Shown piece after piece: positions 38,701 to 53,700 of a stretch of DNA of 64,000 nt (positions within the stretch are counted from its first letter, which is position 1; each line of letters starts with the position of its first letter). The notes beneath the pieces were generated by a model. The model saw only the letters and a program-made list of their open reading frames with translations. It had not been told where the DNA came from and did not search any database. Source of the DNA: Hermodice carunculata (Eukaryota; Annelida; Polychaeta; Eunicida; Amphinomidae); NCBI GenBank assembly GCA_964020975.1, contig OZ026616.1:84865868-84929867 (forward strand). Reading direction: 5' to 3'. The translations under genes were made by a program, and so were the position numbers.

Positions 38701-41700
38701 CTTAAAGGACAGCAGAATTACAGCCTGGACGTGAAGTGTTATGAAGTTTCACTTTTGTTTCGTGACACACCTTTAGGTCAACATATATGTGTGTGAAGTT
38801 TTGATGAAACTAAGTTAAGTAGTACAGGAATTATAGCCCGGACATGATTTTATAAGACTATGTCACTGTGACCCAGATACTTGACCAAGTGACCTACTTT
38901 TGGTACATGACATACTCTTGCGTGTAAATGCAGCTGTGTGTAGAGTTTCTTCAATCTAAGTTAAATAGTATAGGAGCTACAGCCTGGACATGAATAGCGG
39001 AGACTGAAATACTTGACCTAGTGACCTACTTTTGCTTCATGAAACACTTTAGGGTCAAGACATATGTGCTTGTTGTGAATAAAGTTTGATTAAACTAACT
39101 TCAATATTAAAGGAATTACAGCTCAGACACGTTTTCCCAGGCTATGTCACTGTAACCCAATATTTGACGTAGTGACCTACTTTTGGTTCATGGCACATCT
39201 TTATGTCTAGGTGTACCTGTGTGTAAAGTTTCATTAATGTAAATTGAAGGACAAAAGAATCACAGTCCAGACATGAAGTGATATGTAGTTTCACATGATT
39301 GTCTCACTGTGACCCAGATACTTGACCTAGTGACCTACTTTTGTTTCATAACACATCTTTAGATCAACATATATGTGTGTGAAGTTTCATGAAACTAAGT
39401 TGAATCCTAAAGGAATTATGGCCTGGACACGATTGTATAAAGATATGTCACTGTGACCCAGACACTTGACCTAGTGACCTACTTTTGGTACATAATACAC
39501 CCTTATATCCAGATGTACCTTGGGTGCACAACCAGACTGTACCTTGTCATTGTCTAACCACGACCCAGACAGTAAACAACTGACTGGTCCTCCTGGCAGG
39601 ACATCCTGGTGCATGCATACTGAACTATTGTACACTGGGTACCAGGCTTTGATTCTCCAACATCTTGATAATGGTGAAATTCTCTTGGACCCTAATGCCT
39701 TAACCCTTTCCCCCTTAAACCGGCAAAAACCAGCTGGTGGTCAAATGTGGCCTGCTTCAGTGTTTTCAACTAATTTCCAAAGTAATGAAAAACAATTTTG
39801 ACTGAGAATTGTAGTGAGCCCTTTCAAGATCACATGCCCCAGGTCAACAACTCATGCCAAGGAAAGTTGTTGACTCAAGTGTCAATTCAAGGGGGAAAGG
39901 GTTAAAGGGATTTATCAGCCATACTTTTCATGATCATTAAGCTGGTCAAGTCAGCACCAAAACGGGCAGGGAGAAATGACAATCCAGTGCTCTGCTAACC
40001 TTGCATACATCATCATTGCAACATCAAAGTTCTAGCTCACAGTGACATATCATTGCAACTAGGTCAAGGTCATAGAGTCTTCCATGACCAACTAAAAACT
40101 AAAATTGTCTTAGCTGCTCTGTGACTTTGAGAATTTGTTCACGTTCAAAATGTAATGTCACCATTGCATGCTTGTGGACTGCCATGGTGTCTAAATATCA
40201 CTGCTGTATATCAAATAGTTATGATCCAAAACCTTATCTTACTTTGAGTTGCCCTTTAACCCTTTCTCCCTTAGACTGCCAATAACCAGCTGGTGGTCAA
40301 ATGTCTGCTTCAGTGTTTTCAACTAATTTCAACACTAATGAAAAGCAGTATACTCTGAATCATTAATGGGACCTATCAAGATCACATGCCCCAGGTCAAC
40401 AGCTTTCGTTGCCATGAGTTGGGCACTTAGTGTCCAACCCATAGCAAAAAAAAGCTGTTGACTCAAGTCTTAACTTCAGGAAAGGTAAGACACCAAAAAT
40501 AAATCCCACTTTTCTCAATCCTAGCTCAAAATGTATTTGCGTTAGGATAACATATCATATATGTATGTACTCGTCATACTCCAAAGAATTTATATGTCCC
40601 GTATTTGGGTGTCTATGATGCTAATTGTTGAATAAACAATTGAAAGTTGACCGCAAAGCGTCCACCCCATAAATGTCGATATAAGTCACTAATTATCTGA
40701 GATAAAATCATAATTACACTTGCATATTAATCCTGACATTGGCAACAAAAAAACGATCCTGCGATTTTTTATGTTTGGTTTCGTTTTTCAAAATTTGACG
40801 TTTCAATTTTCCCTTTGATCTTCAGGATGTTCAAATTCTTCATTTCATAGAAAAGGAAAAAAGCAAAATTTAGAAAATCGCTGAATCCTTTTTGCAGTTC
40901 AGACATTACAGAATCAAAAGGCGTTAACTGGATTAAATTTCACTAAGCCGTTTTCTTGGAATAACCATTATTGGGATAGGTTCTCCTACTATTATCCTTT
41001 CTGAGAAAACAAGCTTCAAAGGCTTTTCATGTTGATCATTTGCCTCTGAAACTATACCATTTGCTCCAGTTGAGCTGATATTTGTACAAAACGCAGTAAA
41101 CATCGTCCCTTAACATTTGGGGAGGTTGTCAATCAATTTTTGGCCAATCACATGAATAAAAGAGCCTTTGAAGTACAAAAAACATTACTCAGCTATCTGT
41201 CAAATGGCGACAGCGACAGTCTGGTATCAAAGTGTGATGTCATGGCGGCAGCCCTTGGGGCCCATGACCTCAAACCTGGCAACGAAAATCATGTTGCATT
41301 GCTTCTGTGGGGTGGCCTATGGCCACTCGTGGTCAGTGCACGGATGGCGGGTTTAGTCTTCCGCCCCCTACCTCTTCATCTCCTTTTTAGCAATAGTATT
41401 TTATTGTATTTACTCCTATCTATGTACTTTATGTAGTGAGCTTGTTCGACTTGTCTGTACACTTTACTTAGCTTGTCATTATTTTGTAGTTATTTTGTCA
41501 GTGAGTTTCATTTCTCTTTCCAACCTGAGTTTTGTAACGCTATTTTGTGTGTTTTCTTTGCTGTTCACGTTTATGCTTATTTCGATGTTTTATTTGTTTA
41601 TTTCCTCACCCCTGGGTTTCGACAAAATATTATTATGTACGTGGGTATTGTTGATTAAGGTGCAAGTTTTTTTCCCCACCTGTCTTTGGTGTGCAGGACT

Positions 41701-44700
41701 ACTGGGGTAATCCATCACGGCACGGCCTTTGGAGGGACACTGTCTGACAATTCTCCCTCCTCTTGAACATTTAAAGTCTCCCTTCATTAGAACGCAAAAC
41801 AAGCAAGATAACTATAAAGTATACCATTAAGGCTATGATATGTTAGCATGTTTGCATCTTTTCCATGCCCACAAACATACTTTCGGCACGCCGCCTTATA
41901 CCACTCTCCATTTACCATGGGCCGTTGCTACCTGCAGCCATGTGACAGGCTATTAAGTATGATTGACGGGTGGCATTGTTCCGTTTGGCGGCTGAAAACC
42001 AAAAGAATGACACATGGACGTTCCGATGTCCACATGCCTGTGTGGTTTTCTGCGTTTTTCTCATATTTCTACTTTAGTTAAAACCTTGAAATTTGGACAA
42101 TTAATAGAAAGGACATTCATCTTGTAAAAACCGTTACAATCTCAAAATTGGCCATGCAAAGGTTTTTGGTGTCTTACCTGTCCTTGAGGGGAACAGGGTT
42201 AACATTAGGATTCAGTCAGTCTTCCAAATTACACACCAACTTAGCCCTGAGAGAGGACAAGTATCAAGCCCATGGTACAGGTACACCCCATCAAGTCTCA
42301 GATTTGGTTTCTTTGTTATAATGACTTAATATCTGCAGTCAACCTGCAAGCCCCTACCACTTCTCATCTTTGAGCTGATCTTGGATTCACATTTCGTCTT
42401 CTTGGGTAACTTACCTTTTCAACGCCATCTTTCCTGAGCACATCGATTACTTCAAGAAGCTTCTGCACATGTAGCCTATCTATGTTTGGCACTTGCTGAA
42501 AAGGTACAGCAACAAAGTAAGCAAAGTATGGGGAAGGAAGGAGGGGAGGGAGGGAGGGAGGGAGGGAGGGAGGGAGGGAGGGAGGGAGGAAGGAAGGAAG
42601 GCAGGGAGGAAGGCAGGGAGGAAGGAAGGAAGGAAGGAAGGATGGAAGGAAGGAAGGAAGGAAGGAAGGAAGGAAGGAAGAGAGAGGGTTATTACCCCAG
42701 AGTTCATGTAGTGGTGCGGCCTGATTGTGCCCTTCAAATGTACAATTCATTGTGTCACTCCAATAAAATATTACTCCAGGCAGGTAATATTTTACAGAAA
42801 TGTAAAACCAGGTGAGTGCCCAGGAAACAAATGTGCAGGTTTGTTTTCTGCTAATAAATAGCGACAGTCTGACCAGTTTCACCCTGCACTGGGCTAATCA
42901 GAGACTGAATTTAACGGATGCTGTCCATTCTTTATATACCGTACATTAACGTCTCTCCTAGTAAGGACTAAAAAAATTTAAAAAAAAATAATAGTACATA
43001 AATACAACCCCAAAATGGCTTCAATGATTCATCCCACAAGAACATTTTGACTTTAGCCTGGGAATTTTGTGCATAGGTTTGGACATTTGAGGCAAAAATA
43101 TACACTTTTTAAGGCAATTCAGAGACAAATAAGTGTTGGAAACTTTCAGCAAGACACCCGTGGGCCTAATGCTCTGCTGGCACCATAGCTATATTGCACC
43201 TGCATCTTCAATTCAAAGTTGCAAGTCCTCAAGTTGCTTCTGAACATATAAAGCTTATGTACTTTTAATGTAAAAAATGTCCACCAGATGACATGTTGCT
43301 TCACATGTTATCATAGCTTATTTGTGCAATTCCCGTGATGGATATTGTTGCATGCGCCAAGACAACAATGAATGAGTCCTTAACTTCATGTCCTCAGTGA
43401 CCTTGGGACAAAAGATCAAGGTCACCCAGATTATGTAATACAATAGGCCCATAGGCCTGGTGCTGTGCCGACATTGCCATGGATGTCCAAGCATCAAGCC
43501 TGCCATTCTAAAATCACCTTTTCAACTTTACAGGCATGGTGACCTCACAAAAATAGGTCAAGGTCACTCATATTATAAAACATTCTAGCAATGGATATGG
43601 TCTATATATCCTACAAATTTGGCTAGTCTAAATCAATCACTTTTCCAAATATGGAATTATACATCTTTAAACACATTTTGGCTCATAATTTCTGTCAATT
43701 AAAGCTGGCGCCACTAGTATCATAAGCAAATCAAACTTTGACCTCCCCCACAATCCTACTAAATTTGCAAGGATCTGCCAAAAATTAAAGATGCTACGGT
43801 GTTCACAAGATTTTCACATTTTTACCCTTATATTACATAATATGGGAGATGGCACCACCAATATCAAAAGGGACCTTGATTTTCATACACCCTTTAAGTC
43901 CTGAAAGTTATATTGGGCTAACTTGAAAATTGTGGATGATAGGCTTGATAGCCCACTTACGATTAAAGTTTATGGATGGACAGACAGACATGAGCGGTCG
44001 CATAAGCTCTACAACCTTTTGTCAGCAGAGCAGAAAAGGTGGCCTTCACCTTGTCACACACAAACCTTTAACCCTTATAACTGGCAGTGCACTCCCACCT
44101 TGTGCTGATGTTATCTCTGTATTAAATTTTCATGCTTTTGTCATTGAGATAGTCCACATTTCAGTTACATAACTGAATCTTTAAATTCAATATGTTACAA
44201 AGAATCCCCATTGAGGACACACATTAATACTCATTACTTCTTTTACTTTGTCACTTTTGGGGCTTTAAAATGCCAATGAATTAATCAGCAAAAAGAAAAA
44301 ACAAGAGGCCCTTGGACCTTATGCTCAGCTGAAATATAATCTGATGCCCATCACCAAAAATATATTACCTGGAAATCATTCCTTGAGATGACCTTGAGAA
44401 ATTAATCAAGGTCATCCATATTATGAAATATTAAACTTCCACATGATATACATGTGGTATGTTTAGTGTCATTTGCCTTATTCTTTATCAAGATATTGAA
44501 TTATATGTCCTTTTCATAAGTGCTTAATGGGCTTAAATAGGTCAAGGTCACATGATCATTGGGTCATGGTGACCCGAAAGTAGGTCACCAAGTAAACTTT
44601 TATGTACCATGTACTCAAGTGCAATTTAGGAACAGAAGCTCAATTCTCTTTGCCACAGGTATCCAAGCTGTACCCTGCTTTTTCAAAATACCCTCTTCCA

Positions 44701-47700
44701 TCTTTACAGGCCTAGTGATCTATAAAAAATAAATCAAGTCCACTGATTTTACACAACATATTAGCATTGGACATGATCTTTATGTCCTATAATTTTGGCA
44801 TATCTGATTCAATCATTTTTTTCAGATATGGAATTTTATATCTTTCAAGACATTTTATCTTATCCTTTCCATCAAAGTAAACGTGGCACCACTAGTATCA
44901 TGAGGAGTGGGGATTTTGATCTCCACATCACGACTAAATTTCATGAATATAATAACAATTTAAGGATGCTGGACTGGTCACAAGATTTTCATTTTTCAAC
45001 CTGTTTATAACATAATAATGCAGGTAGTGCCACCAACATTGAAGTTGATGTAGATTCCGATACATTTTATAAGTCCTAAATGTAATATGGGCCTAACTAA
45101 AAAAATGTGGCATGCAGAGCATACACAAGATTTTCAAATGGTGACCCCTATATTTCAACTGGCCATTTGACTTTAACCTTCAACTTGGATTAAAAAATTG
45201 TTCTGTTCAACATGTGCAACCTGTTTCCAGCTTCCCAGGGTCTTTTTTTTCAAATTGGATAACTTTTAGTATTATCTATTAAAAAACAATCAAATAAACT
45301 TGGACAAGTGCCAAATTGGATAATCATCGGGTCATGGATACCGAAAAAGTTAGAGTTTTATGTACAATGTACTCAAGTGCAATTTTGAGCTGGAGGCTCA
45401 ATTCTCTTTGTCATTGATGTCATCGAGATGTTGACCTCGACAATCACACTAAATTTCATTAAAATCTATCAAACATTAAGGTCACTAGGGTGGTCACATA
45501 TTTTCACATTTTGACCCATATATATTATATAATACTGTAGTTCGCACCATGGATATCAAACTTGACCTAAATTTTTATACACTTGATAAGTCTTGAAATT
45601 TATATGGGGCTATCTTGTAAACTGTGGACTGTACTGTGCTTACAAGTAAAATTTGACAGACTGACGGACAGACATGAGTGATCGCATAAGCTGTGCAATC
45701 TGTGATCAGCAGACCTAAAAACTGAATTTTTATGAAGAGGCCCATGGGCCTTATGCTCTATGGACATGTAATTACAAAACTCTACCCCCCCACCCCAAAT
45801 AATAATAATAATTTCCTGAAATGTATTCCCTTTATAACCTTGAGAAAGTGGGTCTATGTCATTCATATTATATAACATCAAACTTCCACATGATTGACAT
45901 GGATGGTGCATTTGGTATAGTTAGCCTTAATCTTTCTTAACATACTGAATTTAGTGCCTGTTACTTCAATGCCTAATGACCCTGAAAACTAAGTAAAGGT
46001 CACACAACATATTACATACAGAAACATTAACATGTGCAGCATCACAGTACTAACTCAAAACAGATCTCAAGTTATCAAGTAAACAGTAAATTCCATGTCA
46101 GTTGTCCTGTGAATTAGCATTAGAATGCCCATTGACTTACATAGTAATCAATAGGAAAGCTGCACTGACCCATAAGTACCCAAATTGAAAATCCTTAAAA
46201 ATCAGGAATCCAAAGCAGTGCCACCTAGTAAACAACTTTGTTTGATCCTTCCACAAGAACATATCCATCACATTTCAGCTTAATCTGAGTAACGGTTCTC
46301 AGAGCAAGTGAAAAATAGCAAAACCATACAAAAAATTTATAAAATAATTAGAAAAAAAATTGCAGCGGCACCTGGTGAACAAATTGGGAACTAGGTGTCC
46401 CTGGGAGTGTCTATTTACGATATCAAAGCAATTGGGTGAGCAGTTTCAGAGGAGAAGAGTTTTTAAGCTTTGCCCCCAAAAAGGAACAAAAAAAAATCAT
46501 AAAAAATCCAAAAATCAACTGAGCGTGACCACTTGGACAAACTTGGTAGAGAACCACATTAGGCACATCCCCACCAAGTTTGAAGTAAATCTGGCCCACA
46601 TTATTTAAGTTATAACCATAACAAGAAATTCCCATGTTAAACTTTCCTATTAAAACTTGTGTTAAAATTCTTGAAAAAAAAAAAAATCATAAAAAAAATC
46701 CAAAAATCACTGGAGCATGACCATTTGTACAAACCTGGTAGAAACCCACCCAAGGTACATCCCCACCAAGTTTGAAGTTAATCTGTATGACGGTTTTAGA
46801 GAAGAAGTGGAAAATGTGAATTAGCATTAGAATGCTCATTGACTTCTATAGTAATCAATAGGAAAACTGCATTGACCGATAAGTGCCCGAATTCAAAAAA
46901 ATCGTTAAAAATCAAGAATCTGCAGTATTCCCACATAGTGAACAACTTTGTTTGACCCTTCCACAAGGAACACATCCACCATGTTTCAGCTCAATCTGAG
47001 TGACGGTTCTGGAGAAATGGTCGAAAATAGCTATGACACACAAAAATTCATAAAAAAATTAGAAAAAAATTGCAGCGCCACCTGGTGAACACATTAAGAA
47101 CTAAGAGTACCATGGAGTGTTCCTGTGTGATATCAAAGCAACTGGGAAAGCGTTTTCAAAGAAAAAGATTTTTTAAGATTTGTCCAAAAAAAGAACAAAA
47201 AAATCATTAAAAATAAAAAAATCACTGCACCATGACCATTTGAACAAACCTGGCAGAACCCACCCAAGGTACATTGCCACCAAGTTTGAAGTTAATCTGG
47301 ATGACGGTTTTGGAGAAGAAGTCGAAAATGTGAATTAGCATTAGAATGCTCATTCACTTATATAGTAATCAATAGGAAAGCTGCATTGACCGATAAGTAC
47401 CCGAATTGAAAAAATAGTTAAAAATCAAGAATCTGCAGCATTCCCACATAGTAATTAACTTTGTTTGACCCTTCTCCAAGGAACACATCCACCACGTTTC
47501 AGCTTAATCTGAGTGACGGTTCTGGAGAAGAAGTCAAAAATAGTTATAACACATAAAAATTCATAAAAAATTAGGAAAAAATTGCAGCACCACCTGGTGA
47601 AAAAATTAAGAACTAGGAGTCCCAGGGAGTGTTCCTATGTGATATCAAAGGAATTGGGTGAGCGGTTTTGGAGAAGAAGATTTTTTAAGATTTTCCCCCA

Positions 47701-50700
47701 AAAAAACAAACAAGAGGGCTGTGTGAACAGCCCGTGCCTCAGCTGATCTTGACATTCATCACACTTGCAGCTTTATGAACTTGGGAAACGATCAAGGACA
47801 CCATGTTCTGAGTAAGTCTGACCTTTATACAAGAACACTTACATGTGCAACATCAAAGTTCAAGTAGTTCTCAAGTTATAATGAAGAGTAAAATTCATGT
47901 ATGTTTCACTGTGACCCCACAAACAAGGTCAAGGTCATTCATGTACTGTCTCAGCATGACCTTCATACAGAATAATTAACATGTGTAGCTAACTCAAAAC
48001 AGATCTCAAGTTATCAAGTAAACACTAAATTTTGTGTCTGTTGTCCTGTGAATTAGCATTAGAATGCCCATTGACTTACATAGAAATCAAGAGGAAAGCT
48101 GCATTGACCGATAAGTACCTGAATTGAAAATACTTAAGAATCAGGAATCCAAAGCAGTGCCACCTAGTAAACAACTGTTTGACCCTTCCACAACAACATA
48201 TCCATCACATTTCAGCTTAATCTGAGGGACTGTTCTGAGAACAAGTGAAAAATAGCAAAACTATACAATAAAATTCATTAAAAAAATTGCAGCGCCACCT
48301 GGTGAACAAATTGGGAACTAAGTGTCCCCGGGAGTGTCTATGTACGACATCAAAGCAATTGGGTAAGCGGTTTCAGAGGAGAAGAATTTTTAAGGTTTGC
48401 CCCAAAAAAGAACAAAAAAATTCATAAAAAATCCAAAAATCAATAGAGCGTGACCATTTGAAAACACTTGGCAGAGATCCACCCAAGGCACATCCCCACC
48501 AAGTTTGAACTAAATCTGGTCAATATTATTAAAGTTATGACCATTACAAGAAATTCCCATGTTAAACTTTCCAATTAAAACTTCTGTAGAGATTTTTGAA
48601 AAAAAAAATCATAAAAAAATCCAAATTCATTGGAACATGACCATTGGAACAAATCTGGTAGACACCCACCCAAGGTACATTGCCACCAAGTTTGAAGTCA
48701 ATCTGGATGACGGTTTTGGAGAAAAAGTCGAAAATGTAAATTAGCATTAGAATGCCCATTGACTTACATGGTAATCAATAGGAAAGGTGCATTTACCAGA
48801 AAGGAGCCGAATTAAAAAAAAAATTAACAAGAGGGCTGTGTGAACAGCCCATGCTCAGCTGACCTAGATATTCATCACACTTGTGGCTCTGTGAACTTAG
48901 GATAGGATCAAGGTCACCTATGTTCTGAGTAGGTCTGACCTTTATAGAAGAACACTAACATGTGCAACATCAAGGTCCCAGTTCACGTAGTTCTCAAGTT
49001 ATTGTGAAGAGTAAAATTCATGCATGTTGTACTGTGACCCAAGAAATAAGGTCAAGGTCACTCATGTACTGTCTAAGCATGACCTTCATACAGAAACATT
49101 AACATCATAACATCAAGGTCCTAATCCAACACAGATCTCAAGTTATCAAGTGAATAGTACATTTCATGTCAGTTGTCCTGTGACCTTGGGAATGAGGTCA
49201 AGCTCCAAACATCACTGGAGCATGCCCATTTGCAGAAAATAGGTAGACACTTAAAAAAGGTATATTCATACCACGTTTGGCACAAATCTGGCCAAAATTA
49301 TTTAAGTTTTAACCATTAAAAGAAATTCACATGTTAAACTTTCCTGCTAAAACTTTTTTTAAAGATTTTCAAAAAAAAATCATATAAAAAAAAAATAACT
49401 GGATCATGATCATTTGAACAAACTTGGTTTGGATCCACCCAAGGTACATTGTCATCAAGTTTGAAGTGAATCTGAATGACAGGAACATATCCACCGTGTT
49501 TCAGCTTAATCTGAGTGATGGTTCTGGAGAAGTTGAAAATAGCTATAACACACAAAAATTCATAAAAAATTAGAAAAAAATTGCAGCACCACCTTGGTGA
49601 ACAAATTACGAACTAGGAGTCCCCGGGAGTGTTCCTGTGTGATATAGAAGCAATTGGGTGAGTGGTTCTAGAGAAGAAAATTTATTAAGATTTGCCCAAA
49701 AAAGAACAAAAAGTTCATTAAAAATCCAGAAATCACTGGACCATGACCATTTGAACAAACTTGGCAGAGACCCACCCAAGGCACATTTCCACCAAGTTTG
49801 AAGCAGATCTAGCCTTCGGTTTTGGAGTAGAAGTCGAAAATGTAAATTGTTTATGACCGACGACGGACAGACGACGGATTTTGAGACTATGGTATCAGCT
49901 CAGGTGATAGGATCACCTGAGCTAAAAATCATAAAAAAATAGAAAAAAAATTGCAGGGCCACCTGGTGAACAAATTCAGAACTATTAGTCTTTAGGGTTG
50001 ATCCTTTGTGATATCAAAGCTATTGGAGGAGCAGTTTCAGAGAAGATGATTTTTTACAGATTTGCCTTGCCTCCAAGGCAGATCCAAGCTGCGTATTTTG
50101 TCTACTCCGCTGGGGTTTGCCCTTCTTTGACAAGATCACTGTTCTGCGTTGGAAAAGTGACTCAGTTTCTAATTGGCTGAGTATGGTTACTATGGTAACA
50201 GGCTTCAGTACACTAAGGACCAGAGGATGTTACTGGTCTAGGCAGTAATGATGAACTTCCTGATTGGTGTCTCAGTCTAGGGGGAGGGTCAGAGTATAGT
50301 TCTGTTTCCCTTACTATAAATAAAATCCTGTCAAAGAAAGGCAGACCAAGTGTAGTAACACGGAACTTGGTCTGCTTTGCAGGCAAAGATTTGCCCACAA
50401 AAAAGAACAAAAAAAAACAAACAAAAAAAAAAACAAGGGACCCATGGGCCTAATGCTCTGCTGGTACCATGTCTATATTGCACCAGCATCTTCATTCCAA
50501 AGTTTTAAGTCCTCAAGTGGCTGTTGAACACATAAAGCTGATGTACATTAAGTGTATAAAATGTCCACCAGATGGCACTTCACTCCACATGTAATCATAG
50601 CTTATTTGTGCAATTCATGGATATTGTTGCATGTGCCAAGACAACAATAAGCAAGTCCTTAACTTTGACCTGAGTGACCTTGGGACAGAAGATCAAGGTC

Positions 50701-53700
50701 ACCCTGACCATGGAATACAAGAGGCCAACAGGCATGGTGTTATGCAGACATTGCCACTGATGTCCAAGCTACACCCTACCATTACAAAATCACCTCTTTC
50801 AACTTAACAGGCATGGTGACCTCACAAAAATAGGCCAAAGTCACTGATATTACATCAAATTCTAGCTTTATATCCTATAAATTTGGCAAGTCTAATCCAC
50901 TTACTTTTCAAGACATGGAATTTTATATCTTAAAACACATTTTGCTCATAATTTCTGTCAAACTATAGGTGGCACCACTAATATCATTAGCAACTTAAGA
51001 CTTTGACCTCCCTAACAATCCCACCAAATTTAGTGAAGGTCTGCCAAAAATTAAAAATGAGAGTGTTCATAAGATTTTCACATTTTGACCACTATATTGC
51101 ATAATATTGTAGGTGGCGCCACCAATGTCAAAAACAACCTTGATTTTTATACACCCTATAAGTTCTGAAAGTTATATTCGGCTAACTTTAAAACTGTGAT
51201 TGGTAGTGGAGTCACAAGATTTTCACATTTTGACTTTTATATTACATAATACTATAGGTGGCACCACCAACAATGATGTCCACAAAGATTTTAATACACT
51301 TTATAACTCCTAAATATTATATGGGTCTATCTCAAAAATAAACTGGCCATTAGTCTTTGACCTTCATCTCGGATTAAACAATTGTTAATGTTCAAAATAT
51401 GCGCTCCACATCCAACTTTCCATATATAGTCTGTTTGTCAAATCAGGTAATAACTTTATTGAAGAAAAACAATACACTTGGACAAGTGCCAAACTTCATA
51501 ATTACTTAGTCACAATGACGCAAAAAAACGAGGGCACTAAGTACAGTTTCATTTATTATACAATCAAGTGCAATTTTGATCTGGAAGCTCAATTCACTTT
51601 GTATTTGATGCCAAGCTACAGCCTGTCATTACAAAATCACCTTTTCAAATTTACAGGCATTGTGACCTCACAAAAATAGGTCCAGGTCAGTGATATTACA
51701 GAACATTCTACCTTTGGCTATGGTTAAAAAATCCTATAAATTTGGCAAGTCTTATCCAATTACTTTTCAAAATATGGAATTTTAGATCTTAAAACACATT
51801 TTGGCTCATCATTTCCATCAAATTATACTTGGTGCCACTAGTATCATTAGCAACTTCGATTTTGACCTCCCCTCCCCCACAATCCCACCAAATTTGATGA
51901 AGATGAACCCAAAATTAACAAGAGGGCTGTGTGAACAGCCCGTGCCTCAGCTGATCTTGACATTCATCACACTTGCAGCTCTGTGAACTTGGGAAAGGAT
52001 CAAGGACACCATGTTCTGAGTAAGTCTGACCTTTATAGAAGAACACTTACATGTACAACATCAAAGTTCAAGTAGTTCTCAAGTTGTAATGAAGAGTAAA
52101 ATTCATGTATGTTGCACTGTGACCCCACAAACGAGGTCAAGGTCATTCATGTACTGTCTCAGCATGACCTTCATACAGAATAATTAACATGTGTAGCTAA
52201 CTCAAAACAGATCTCAAGTTATCAAATAAACAGTAAATTTCGTGTCAGTTGTCCTGTGAATTAGCATTAGAATGACCATTGACTTACATAGTAATCAATA
52301 GGAAAGCTCCACTGACTGGTAAGTACCTGAATTGAAAATCCTTAAAAATCAGGAATCCAAAGCAGTGCCACCTACTAAACAACTGTTTGACCCTTCTGCA
52401 ACAACATATCCATCACATTTCAGCTTAATCTGAGGGACAGTTCTGAAAACAAGTGAAAAATAGCAAAACCATACAAAAAATTTAATAAGAATAATTGCAG
52501 CGCCACCTGGTGAACAAATTGGGAACTAGGTGTCCCCGGGAGTGTCTATGAACGATATCAAAGCAATTGGGTGAGCGGTTTCAGAGGAGAAAAATTTTGA
52601 AGGTTTGCCCCAAAAAAGAACAAACAAATTCATAAAAAATCCAAAAATCAATAGAGCATGACCATTTGAACATACTTGATAGAGATCCACCCAAGGCACA
52701 TCCCCACAAAGTTTGAAGTAAATCTGGTCAATATTATTCAAGTTATGACCATTACAAGAAATTCCCATGTTAAACTTTCCTATTAAAACTTTTGTAGAGA
52801 TTTTTGAAAAAAAAATCATAAAATAATCCAAATTCATTGGAACATGACCATTGGAACAAACCTGGTAGACACCCACCCAAGGTATATTGCCACCAAGTTT
52901 GAAGCAAATCTGGATGATGGTTTTGCAGAAGAAGTCGAAAATGTAAATTAGCATTAGAATGCCCATTGACTTACATGGTAATCAACAGTAAAGGTGCATT
53001 CAAAAAAAAAAAAAAAAAATCAATGGAGCGTGACCATTTGAACAACTTGGTAGAGATCCACTCAAGGTGTATCCCCACCAACTTTGAAGTCAATCTGGAT
53101 GACGGTTTTGGAGAAGAAGTCAAAAATGTGAATTAGCATTAGAATGCCCATTGACTTCCATAGTAATCAATAGGAAAGCTGCATTGACCGACAAGTACCA
53201 GAATTGAAAAAATCGTTAAAAATCAGGAATCCGCAGCATTCCCACATAGTGAACAACTTTGTTTGACCCTTCTACAAGGAACATAGCCACCATGTTTCAG
53301 CTTAATCTGAGTGACAGTTCTGGAGAAGAAGTCGAAAATAGCTATACCACACAAAAATTCATAAAGAATTAGGAAAAAATCGCAGCGCCACCTGGTGAAC
53401 AAATTAAGAACTAGGAGTCCCAGGGAGTCTTCCTGTGTGATATCAAAGCAATTGGGTGAGCGGTTTCGGAGAAGAAGATTTTTTAAGATTTACCCAAAAA
53501 AGAACAAAAAAATTCATTAAAAATCCAAAAATCACTGGACCGTGACCAATTGAACAAACTTGGTAGAGACCCACCCAAGGCACATCTCCACCAAGTTTAA
53601 AGTGAATCTGGCTGACAGTTTTTGAGAAGAAGTCGAAAATGTGAATTGTGGACGACGGACGGACAGACGGACGGACGGACGGACGACGGACCCTCAAAAA

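Noticed and set aside
42364-42882. 172-aa minus ORF with SFLPSFLP repeats, and its plus-strand counterpart rich in GGREGG
   Set aside because: They are translations of the GGGA/GGAA tract. Only the 81-nt segment at 42415-42495 is a real exon, and it uses a splice acceptor inside this frame.
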